DNA from: Anaerolineae bacterium
GTDB lineage: Bacteria; Chloroflexota; Anaerolineae; 4572-78; J111
Direction of reading: 5' to 3'
DNA length: 13,059 nt
NCBI GenBank assembly: GCA_020433785.1
Contig: JAGRCC010000109.1
Coordinates: 1 to 13,059, forward strand
The translations under genes and the position numbers were made by a program. Below, in pieces: positions 6,412-13,059 of this stretch. The notes beneath the pieces were generated by a model, which ran no database searches, was not told where the DNA came from, and saw nothing but the letters and a program-made list of their open reading frames with translations. The number at the start of each line of letters is the position of its first letter. The stretch's first letter is position 1.

Positions 6412-7695
6412 ATGTCTCAACTACAAGCCTCAACTATTCGTTACAGCCGCCTGGTTAACCAATCGCCGATCTTCTACGGGTGGATTATTCTATTGATGGG
6501 CACGCTGGGCATGATTATGACGTCGCCCGGCCAAACGTACGCCGTTTCGATCTTCATTGAGCATTTCATTACCGATTTGGGCCTGAGCCGGGGCCTGGTC
6601 AGTACCTTGTACACCATCGGCACCTTGGTGGGCAGTTTTGTGCTGCCGTTGGTCGGCCGGCAAATCGACCGGCGCGGGCCACGGCTGGTGATGGTCTTAA
6701 TTACGCTGCTGTTTGGCCTGGCCTGTATTTATATGGGATTTGTCAGCAATGCGGTCACGCTCGGTTTGGGCTTTATCTTTATCAGGATGTTGGGCCAGGG
6801 GAGTTTGGGGTTGGTCAGCAATAACGTCATCAATCAGTGGTGGGTGCAGCGCCGGGGGGCGATGGTCGGTTTATCGGGGCTGCTGGTCTCGCTGGTGGGC
6901 TTGGGGGCCATTCCGGGCATCATCAACTGGCTCATTCCGCTCTACGGCTGGCGCACCACCTATATGCTGTTGGGGCTGGTGCTGGCGGCAGGCTTTGCGC
7001 CGCTGGTTTTGCTGTTGGTGCGCGACCAGCCGGAATTGTACGGCTTGCAGCCGGATGGCCTGATGGCGACGCCATCAGCCGATACCGCCCGCCCGACTAT
7101 GGCCAATGAAGACCATTGGACCTTGCCCGAAGCGCGGCGCACGGTGAGCTTTTGGGTATTGGGCTTAGGTTTGGCCGCCATTGCCATGCTGTCGACCGGT
7201 TTGTTCTTTCATATGGTTAGTATCTTCACCGACAACGGTCTCGACGCCACCATGGCCGCCTGGGTTTACTTGCCCATCGCCGTAACGACCGCGTTGGTCA
7301 ATTTAGGCAGCGGTGTTCTGGCCGACCGCCTGTCGGTGCGTATATTGATGGCCACGGCGCTGCTGCTGCAAACCACCTCGCTGTTTATGGCCCAATATCT
7401 GCACGGGGTGGTATTTTCGCTGCTTTACGGCGTGGTTCTAGGCGCAACGATGGGTTTAATGAGTACGGCCCACGGCGTGGGCTGGGCCAACTATTTTGGG
7501 CGTAAATATTTGGGCAGCATCACCGGCGTGGGGACCACCATCCTCATTGTGGGGGCCGCGCTCGGTCCAATGCCGCTCGGTATCGCCCGTGATGGGTTGG
7601 GCAGCTATAATCTGGCGCTGACCCTGTGCGCCGTGATTCCCTTTAGTTTAGCTATCGCCAGTTTGCTGGTGGGCCGGCCGCACAAGTCTGAGTAA
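6412..7695 (+). CDS. Major facilitator superfamily transporter (OFA/monocarboxylate-like)
   Basis: A 427-residue inner-membrane protein of normal MFS length whose hydrophobic segments fit twelve membrane helices. Helix 1 opens with FYGWIILLMG (21-30), a style common in the oxalate/formate and monocarboxylate (OFA, MCT) branch. The loop between helices 2 and 3 carries motif A, GRQIDRRGPR (82-91). Its counterpart in the second half is GVLADRLSVR (301-310). Helix 4 has an intramembrane arginine (R125, FIRMLGQG), and a hydrophilic central loop spans about 204-243. Such proteins move small solutes using an ion gradient. The substrate is unknown; small carboxylates are a guess from family resemblance. 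The start at 6412 has AAGGAT six bases upstream. The gene appears to stand alone, with a terminator and repeats before it and 220 bp after it. Confidence 0.88.
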   Translation: MSQLQASTIRYSRLVNQSPIFYGWIILLMGTLGMIMTSPGQTYAVSIFIEHFITDLGLSRGLVSTLYTIGTLVGSFVLPLVGRQIDRRGPRLVMVLITLLFGLACIYMGFVSNAVTLGLGFIFIRMLGQGSLGLVSNNVINQWWVQRRGAMVGLSGLLVSLVGLGAIPGIINWLIPLYGWRTTYMLLGLVLAAGFAPLVLLLVRDQPELYGLQPDGLMATPSADTARPTMANEDHWTLPEARRTVSFWVLGLGLAAIAMLSTGLFFHMVSIFTDNGLDATMAAWVYLPIAVTTALVNLGSGVLADRLSVRILMATALLLQTTSLFMAQYLHGVVFSLLYGVVLGATMGLMSTAHGVGWANYFGRKYLGSITGVGTTILIVGAALGPMPLGIARDGLGSYNLALTLCAVIPFSLAIASLLVGRPHKSE

Positions 7696-7807
7696 TTCAT
7701 TTGTCAAAGCAGATGCTCTCCGGTTACAATGCAGGCTCACGCAGCGTTTATCGAGTTAAAGAAATAAGGGGTTGGGGAGTTAGCCTGGCGCTTTACCATC
7801 CTTTGGG

Positions 7808-7829
7808 ATAAAATGGCCCGTCATTTTAT
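7808..7829. promoter_or_regulatory. Inverted repeat over a possible -10 box upstream of the C11 peptidase
   Basis: ATAAAATG and CATTTTAT are exact complements separated by six bases. TAAAAT (7809-7814) within the left arm resembles a -10 element, although the sequence 17 bp upstream (TGGCGC) is a poor -35. It lies about 90 bp before the peptidase start and may be an operator or a leader hairpin. Confidence 0.3.
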
Positions 7830-7918
7830 TTGAAACGGCCCGCACGGCACAAATTCACTAAACACGTATAAACCCTTTCATATGAACAATGCCCTATCTT
7901 TCTTGATGAGGAGAAATG

Positions 7919-10555
7919 ATGAAGCAGCACGGTAAATTTGATGAGATATCGGCCTCGATGTTGGAGGTTGTCCTTTCGCTACTAACGTTTAGGGCGGTTT
8001 CAGCCGCCCCGGTCGCTGCGCCCTGGCTGCTGGCTAGCTCGGGTGATGGCGACAAGGAAACGATCCGCGCGGGGCGACGGCGGCGCGGCGGGCCGGACGA
8101 CGGCGGCCCACGCCAACGCGCCGACGCGCCGCAGCGGCAGCGGCCCTCCGGTTCAAGTGGGGGCAGCTACGGTGGGTCCGGTGGGGGCTTCGGCGGATCG
8201 GGCGGCGGCGTTAGACCCCCGTCTTCTCCGGGCGGATCGCTGCCCGGCGGCGGGATGCGGCTTTCTCTGCCGTTGATCATCCTACTGGTGATTGTGGTGC
8301 TATGTGGCCTGCCATTGATGTGGTTGTTTGGTGGTTCGGGCGATTCCGGCAGCAGTTTTCCGCAAGACCAAGGGGCTGTGGCTGTTGAGCGGCCCACAGC
8401 GACCCGCGTTGCGGCCGCGCCCACGCCTCAGAGTTTACCTACCGTCAACGTTCAGCCATTCACCCCGCCGGCGGCCTCGGCTGATGGCCAAACCTGGCTG
8501 GTGATGTTGTATCAGGATGCGGACGACCAAATTTTGGAACAAGACATTTATGTCGATCTCAACGAAGCTGAGCGCGTTGGATCTAGCGACCAGGTGCAAA
8601 TTGTGGCTCAGATCGACCGCTTCCGGGCCGGTTATCAGGGCGACGGCAATTGGGCCACGGCCAAACGCTTTTATGTGACTCAAGATAACAACTTGCAGCG
8701 GATAGCTTCGAAAGAATTGGCCGATTTGGGCGAAGTCAATATGGCCGACGGCGCTACCCTGGTTGATTTTGTAACCTGGGCCGTGGATAACTTCCCGGCT
8801 GACAAATATGTGTTAATTATGTCGGACCACGGGATGGGCTGGCCCGGCGGTTGGAGCGATCCCGATCCGGGCGGTCGCGGCGACCCCTCAATCCCGTTGG
8901 CGGCGGCGCTGGGCAATCAATTCTATCTGATGGAACTGGACGACGCGCTGGGTGAGATTCAGGCGCGCACCGGGATGGATAAGTTCGAACTGATCGGGAT
9001 GGATGCTTGCCTGATGGGCCATCTGGAAGTTTTTAGCGCCCTGGCGCCGCACAGTCGCTATGCCGTCGCCTCGCAGGAGGTGGAACCGTCGCTGGGGTGG
9101 GCCTACACCGGCTTTTTGCAAGCATTGAAAGCCAATCCCAACATCGACGGGGCCGGGCTAAGTCAATTGATTGTGCAAAGTTACATTCAAGACGACCAAC
9201 GGATTGTTGACGACCAGGCCCGGGCCGAATTCGTCGGCCGGGGTTCGCCGATGGGCGGATTGTTCGGCCTGCTGGGTGGGGGCGGCGCGCCCTCCGCCGA
9301 TCAGTTGGCGCGGCAGTTAGAACAAAATATCACGCTAACGGCGGTGGACCTGGCCGCCATTCCGGCGCTGGTGAGCAGCGTTAACGATTTTTCGTACGCC
9401 TTGCAAGATGTCGATCAGCGGATCGTGGCTCAGGCCCGCACGTATGCCCAATCGTTTACCAGTGTCTTCGGCAGCAACATTCCCCCTTCATATATCGATT
9501 TGGGCAACTTTGTTGAGCTGCTCAAACGCGAAGGCCGCAGCCCGGCCTTAGCTCAGCCGGCCGATCAGGTGCTGGCGGCGCTCGATCGGGCGGTTATTGC
9601 CGAAAAACACGGTCCTAAAAAGCCGGGATCGACCGGCGTTTCAATTTACTTCCCCAACTCGCAGCTTTATCAGACCCCGGTCACCGGCCCTCAATCTTAC
9701 ACCGCCATCGCCCGCCGTTTTGCCACCGAGTCGCTGTGGGACGATTTCCTGGCCTATCATTACACCGGCCGCCCCTTTGATCCGGCCACTAACACGGTCG
9801 CTATTCCGGAAAGTAGTTCCAGCGCTCGAGCGCCGGGCGCCGGCCCCATTCAGGTCTCGCCCCTGACCCTATCCAGTAACGTGGCCGCCCCAGGCCAGCC
9901 GGTGCTGCTCAGCGCCGATATTACGGGCGAAAATGTGGGTTACGTTTACCTATTCGTTGGTTTTCTGGACCAAACCGGCAATTCGATTTTTCTAGCTGAC
10001 TCGGATTATCTGGAGAGCAGCGAAACCCGCGAAGTGGACGGTGTTTACTATCCGGTCTGGAGCCAGCAGAACACATTCACTATGGAATTTGAGTGGGAGC
10101 CGATTGTCTTTGCCATAAACGACGGCGCTAATTCTGTGGTGGCCCGGTTCAAGCCACAAAGCTACGGGGCGACGTTTGAAGAAGCAACTTACAGCGTCGA
10201 TGGCCTGTACACCTATGCCGACGGTAGCGAAACCCGTTACGCGCGTTTGTATTTCAATGATGGCGTGATGCGTCAGGTTTTCGGCTTCACCGGCGAAAAC
10301 GGCACCGGCGCGCCGCGTGAAATCATTCCACAGGTGGGCGACACGTTTACGGTATTGGAAGAGTGGCTCGATTTGGATCAACAGGGTAATGTGACGCAGT
10401 CGGTTCAGCAGCAAGGCGACACGCTGACCTTCAGCGACCAACCGTTTACCTGGCAGGAACTCGACGCCGCCGCCGGTCCATATATCGTCGGCTTCATTGT
10501 AGAAGATTTGGATGGGAACAAAACCGAGGTGTTCGATCAGGTTACGGTCAACTAG
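7919..10555 (+). CDS. Membrane-anchored clostripain-family (C11) cysteine peptidase
   Basis: 878 residues if translation starts at the second of two adjacent ATGs; GAGGAG leaves five bases to 7919 but only two to the first ATG at 7916. Residues 1-112 include a weak hydrophobic stretch (13-40), an arginine patch (RRRR near 53-56) and a glycine/serine-rich tract (76-112). A single strong membrane segment follows (about 115-138). The positive charge before it suggests that the rest is outside the cell. The peptidase domain begins near 191 (QTWLVMLYQDADDQ). The likely catalytic dyad is H304 in SDHGMGW and C364 in GMDACLMG, as expected for family C11. Clostripain-type enzymes usually cleave after Arg or Lys and mature by self-cleavage; specificity here is inferred only. 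Residues about 445-462 form a glycine-rich loop. Residues about 640-878 are beta-rich, likely one or two Ig-like or binding domains. The substrate is unknown. Confidence 0.88.
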   Translation: MKQHGKFDEISASMLEVVLSLLTFRAVSAAPVAAPWLLASSGDGDKETIRAGRRRRGGPDDGGPRQRADAPQRQRPSGSSGGSYGGSGGGFGGSGGGVRPPSSPGGSLPGGGMRLSLPLIILLVIVVLCGLPLMWLFGGSGDSGSSFPQDQGAVAVERPTATRVAAAPTPQSLPTVNVQPFTPPAASADGQTWLVMLYQDADDQILEQDIYVDLNEAERVGSSDQVQIVAQIDRFRAGYQGDGNWATAKRFYVTQDNNLQRIASKELADLGEVNMADGATLVDFVTWAVDNFPADKYVLIMSDHGMGWPGGWSDPDPGGRGDPSIPLAAALGNQFYLMELDDALGEIQARTGMDKFELIGMDACLMGHLEVFSALAPHSRYAVASQEVEPSLGWAYTGFLQALKANPNIDGAGLSQLIVQSYIQDDQRIVDDQARAEFVGRGSPMGGLFGLLGGGGAPSADQLARQLEQNITLTAVDLAAIPALVSSVNDFSYALQDVDQRIVAQARTYAQSFTSVFGSNIPPSYIDLGNFVELLKREGRSPALAQPADQVLAALDRAVIAEKHGPKKPGSTGVSIYFPNSQLYQTPVTGPQSYTAIARRFATESLWDDFLAYHYTGRPFDPATNTVAIPESSSSARAPGAGPIQVSPLTLSSNVAAPGQPVLLSADITGENVGYVYLFVGFLDQTGNSIFLADSDYLESSETREVDGVYYPVWSQQNTFTMEFEWEPIVFAINDGANSVVARFKPQSYGATFEEATYSVDGLYTYADGSETRYARLYFNDGVMRQVFGFTGENGTGAPREIIPQVGDTFTVLEEWLDLDQQGNVTQSVQQQGDTLTFSDQPFTWQELDAAAGPYIVGFIVEDLDGNKTEVFDQVTVN

Positions 10556-10709
10556 ACCCCGAAAATGTAGCGGAGCGACAAGCTTGCTTTGTCATCGACG
10601 GTAGGGTCAAAGTAAACTTTGACGCTCCAAATCTGACCCCGAAAATGTAGCGGAGCGACAAAGCTTGCTTTGTCATTGACGGTAGGGTCAAAGTAAACTT
10701 TGACGCTCC
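10555..10709. repeat. Tandem pair of bi-palindromic GGAGCG repeats (copies 2 and 3)
   Basis: Two 80-bp units start at 10555 and 10635, each opening with GACCCCGAAAATGTAGC. The cores, 10572-10628 and 10652-10709, match copy 1 at 2430-2487. Copy 2 lacks one A in the first hairpin (57 against 58 bp), which weakens that stem. The array starts at the final base of the C11 peptidase stop codon and ends 18 bp before the next gene's likely first codon. It leaves no space for a conventional promoter outside the repeats. No T-runs follow the hairpins. Confidence 0.85.
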
Positions 10710-10726
10710 TTTTACAGGAGTCCAAT

Positions 10727-11377
10727 ATAAGCGACAAACAGCAAGTTATCCAAAAAATCTACGACGCATTTAGCCCCAACATCTATCCGGGAGACAATTT
10801 TCTTCAAGGCAGCTTTGATGGCTGCGAACCGTATGATGTGATTCAACATTTTCAGGGCCGGACCGATTGGCAGCAGATCGAGCCGGCCCTGCTCGATGCT
10901 CAGTATGAGGCGCTTAGTTTTTTCTCCCAGGCCGGGCTGCGTTTCTTTCTGCCGGCTTATCTCATCGCCGATTTGCAGGATGAACTCAAAACAGCCGACC
11001 CCCTCTTAACTCTAACCCACGGCTTCAGCGACCAAGAGATCCATATTCCCACTCGGGCCGGTATTTTCGCCCGTAAGACCGGTAAATCGGCCCTCGTCAA
11101 CCCCAGACGGTATGGAGCCGCTACGTTTTACGATTATGCTCGCTGGCGGCTGTCGATCTTTGCCCGGGAAGAGGCCGAGGCCATCGTGGCCTACCTGACC
11201 TACAAAAAAGGGGCCAATTCGTATCCCCTCCACAGTGAGATGATTGAGGCGGCGCTCGATTTGTTTTGGCTGGAGCGGGCGACCAACGCGCCCTCGGTGA
11301 AGGCGTTAAAACAGCATCTTAAATCGGAAGCGGATTTTTTGGCGGCGATAACGCCGGATAGTCCCGCCGGTGATTAA
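10727..11377 (+). CDS. DUF6714-like protein with apparent ATA start
   Basis: About 216 residues, cytoplasmic by composition, function unknown. The stretch from the first codon through RFFLPAYL (DGCEPYDVIQHFQG, then TDWQQIEPALL) resembles DUF6714-type proteins from memory; this is a moderate-confidence match. The rest has no motif I recognise. The start is odd: a good ribosome binding site (ACAGGAG at 10714-10720) is followed after six bases by ATA AGC GAC AAA, exactly where ATG would be expected. The only conventional in-frame alternative upstream is TTG at 10700, inside repeat copy 3 and upstream of the ribosome binding site; an in-frame TAA at 10694 closes the frame before it. Downstream ATG and GTG codons would remove the conserved part. 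So either ATA is used weakly, or the start was lost by a G-to-A change. Its stop overlaps the convergent ATPase stop by four bases. Confidence 0.7.
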   Translation: MSDKQQVIQKIYDAFSPNIYPGDNFLQGSFDGCEPYDVIQHFQGRTDWQQIEPALLDAQYEALSFFSQAGLRFFLPAYLIADLQDELKTADPLLTLTHGFSDQEIHIPTRAGIFARKTGKSALVNPRRYGAATFYDYARWRLSIFAREEAEAIVAYLTYKKGANSYPLHSEMIEAALDLFWLERATNAPSVKALKQHLKSEADFLAAITPDSPAGD

Positions 11378-13059
11378 CCGGGCGAGTCTTTATCCAAACC
11401 CAAGAAGCGTTCAAATATCTGCGCCCGCCAAACGGTGCGGATGAGAAAAAACCAAACCACGACCAGACCCAAAATGCCAAAATAGGTCCCGCTGGGTTTA
11501 TGGAGGATGCCAAAATAGGATCCCAACAACGGTTCAAAGTAAATGATCTGAAACAGAATAAATAGACCCAAGGCTAGTAAGGCAGGACGCTTGTCGGAAC
11601 TGACGTTTCGGCGCCAACCCAAAAAGAAGGGGAAGGGCGGCTCTAAGAATAAAATCAGTAAAAAAGCCGTGCAGGAGATGAAAATCGACAGGCTGCCCTG
11701 CGCGGCGATGGTCGCGGCGGCGCTGCCGAATTCTTCAGTGCCAAAGGCAACGCCGGTATACGACTCAAACATAAATTTGGCCCGCTCCGGGATGTCGGGC
11801 TGGCTCAGACCTTCCAAAGCCCGGAAATAATCCCAGGCGTAGATTGCCACGCCAAAGAGCATATTCAGAATCGACACCGGAAAGACGAATCGCGCTACCA
11901 GCGACAGAATATCGCGCCGTAATACTTGCGGTCTGGCCCACAGCGTTAGAAAGAAGGCCGGGATACCAACCGTAAAGGTGGTTAAAGCCACCTGGGCCGG
12001 ATCGAACGGGAAACTGATGCCGGTCATCGTGACAGCGATGATAATCAGGGTGGTGCTGGTTACGCGAGCCAGAAACAAGAAGAGCGCGCTCGACATCCCG
12101 CCGATAATCCGCCGGCCCTCGTTGAAAGCCGGGCGGAGGGCGGCGAAAGAGTCCTTCAATAGAATCATATCGGCCACGTTCCGCGTGGCGCTGCTGCCAC
12201 TCTCCATGGCAATCCCCAGCGAGGCTTTTTTAAGCGATAGCACGTCATTAACCCCGTCGCCCATCATCGCCACCCGTTTGCCTTGGCGCAGCAGCGCATC
12301 GACCAATTTCTCCTTTTGCTCCGGCGAAATCCGGCCAAAGATCGAAACTTCGTCGGCGGTCTGAGCAAATTCGGCCGGGGACATCTCGGCCAACTGCGGG
12401 CCGGAAACCAGCTTGACGTCGGGCGGAAAACCAACCTGTTTAGCTAACGCGGCCACGGTCTGCGGGTTGTCGCCGGAAATGACTTTGAGTTCCACGCCCA
12501 ATTGCTTGAAAGCGGTGATCGTTTCTTTGGTTTGGGGGCGCAGCTCATCGCTTAAGCTGACCACGGCCAATGGCGTGAGCGACGGTAGTTTCGGCTCGGC
12601 CTGCCCGTTATGCAGCGTTGTAACTTGGGGATTGTAGGCAAACAGCAGCACCCGCAGCCCCTGATCGGACCAAGTTTGCACCTGTCGCGATAGGGTTGAG
12701 GTGCCGGCAGCAGCGGCCGGCGGTAAATATCTTTGCAGCATCTCAACCGCGCCCAGCACATAGACGCCGCGCCGCTCCGGCTGATCAAAGGCCAGGGCGC
12801 TCCACTTGCGGGCCGAAGCGAAGGGAATCTCATCGGCAGTCGCTCGCGGCTGTCCGGGGAGGCCGGCCATAATCGCTTCGCTGGTTTTGTTGGTTGTGGC
12901 GGCGCTGCGGACAAAATCGCCCAATTGACTTTCGATCGTCTCGGCCGGGGCGCCGTTGAGCGGGTACAAGGCATTAAATTGCAGCCGGTTGGCCGTCAGC
13001 GTGCCGGTTTTGTCCGTACACAACACGTCGATATTGCTGAGCGACTCGATGGCGTTGAC
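11374..13059 (-). CDS. P-type cation-transporting ATPase, CtpE-like (partial, N-terminus beyond window)
   Basis: 561 residues are visible, reading in from the right edge; the first half (actuator domain and early membrane helices) is missing. DKTGTLT starts at visible residue 16, whose Asp is the phosphorylated residue of P-type ATPases. The nucleotide-binding domain follows, with PFASARKWSAL and VYVLGAVEML replacing the classic KGA motif, a pattern I associate with CtpE-like pumps. KVISGDNPQTV and MMGDGVNDVLSLKKASLGIA (GDGVND at 267-272) form the conserved hinge. About six C-terminal membrane helices occupy roughly residues 320-545. These enzymes use ATP to move a cation across the membrane. 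Calcium is the reported CtpE substrate in mycobacteria, but the ion here is uncertain, and no heavy-metal motif can be checked because the N-terminus is absent. The stop overlaps the DUF6714-like gene's stop by four bases. Confidence 0.9.
   Translation of the reverse strand, partial: VNAIESLSNIDVLCTDKTGTLTANRLQFNALYPLNGAPAETIESQLGDFVRSAATTNKTSEAIMAGLPGQPRATADEIPFASARKWSALAFDQPERRGVYVLGAVEMLQRYLPPAAAAGTSTLSRQVQTWSDQGLRVLLFAYNPQVTTLHNGQAEPKLPSLTPLAVVSLSDELRPQTKETITAFKQLGVELKVISGDNPQTVAALAKQVGFPPDVKLVSGPQLAEMSPAEFAQTADEVSIFGRISPEQKEKLVDALLRQGKRVAMMGDGVNDVLSLKKASLGIAMESGSSATRNVADMILLKDSFAALRPAFNEGRRIIGGMSSALFLFLARVTSTTLIIIAVTMTGISFPFDPAQVALTTFTVGIPAFFLTLWARPQVLRRDILSLVARFVFPVSILNMLFGVAIYAWDYFRALEGLSQPDIPERAKFMFESYTGVAFGTEEFGSAAATIAAQGSLSIFISCTAFLLILFLEPPFPFFLGWRRNVSSDKRPALLALGLFILFQIIYFEPLLGSYFGILHKPSGTYFGILGLVVVWFFLIRTVWRAQIFERFLGLDKDSPG

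Noticed and set aside
10572..10709. Repeat hairpins as intrinsic terminators of the C11 peptidase gene
   Set aside because: The stems are AT-rich and are not followed by T-runs; RNA ends could still occur there but the sequence alone does not support it.
10552..10737. Minus-strand 61-codon frame, and a similar one at 2261-2458
   Set aside because: Both are translations of the GGAGCG repeat (VKVYFDPT / DKASFVAP), so the similarity reflects the DNA repeat rather than a protein family.
11591..12637. Several plus-strand frames of 70-130 codons opposite the P-type ATPase
   Set aside because: They are antisense to a gene with clear P-type motifs, have no recognisable domains, and are expected from GC-rich codon use.

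Overview
The window looks like a chromosomal stretch from a free-living, moderately GC-rich bacterium. Chloroflexota of the Anaerolineae/Caldilineae type is my best guess. It rests on the style of the genes (Eco57I-like single-chain restriction enzyme, clostripain-family peptidase, CtpE-like P-type ATPase, secreted M23 peptidase) and on the many short palindromic intergenic repeats. No rRNA or universal marker gene is present, so the assignment is an inference. Six protein genes are clear (two run off the window ends) and a seventh has an abnormal start codon.

Layout. Minus strand, 1-786: a secreted M23 metallopeptidase, cut by the left edge. At 969-1286 lies a simple-sequence block that switches from C-poor to G-poor half way and is closed by a 14-bp inverted repeat. 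Minus strand, 1296-2132: an unrecognised 278-residue protein with an Asn-Gly repeat tail and a good sigma70-type promoter. From 2133 to 3004 there is about 870 bp of non-coding DNA. It holds an imperfect hairpin, one copy of a bi-palindromic repeat, five 41-bp tandem repeats with T6/A6 tracts, and a duplicated promoter with paired palindromes. Plus strand, 3005-6088: a large type IIG-like restriction-modification protein whose target-recognition half is strikingly AT-rich. A strong promoter followed within 20 bp by an intrinsic terminator sits at 6160-6254. Then come an MFS transporter (6412-7695) and a membrane-anchored clostripain-family (C11) peptidase (7919-10555). Two tandem copies of the bi-palindromic repeat follow, abutting a DUF6714-like gene (10727-11377) whose ribosome binding site points at ATA rather than ATG. 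A P-type ATPase on the minus strand converges on it with a 4-bp overlap and runs off the right edge.

The genes do not form one pathway: an envelope peptidase, an orphan restriction enzyme, transporters and a surface protease. The most interesting material is the regulatory DNA before the restriction gene, the mosaic restriction gene itself, the compact promoter-terminator unit, and the repeat family that sits next to the ATA-start gene.
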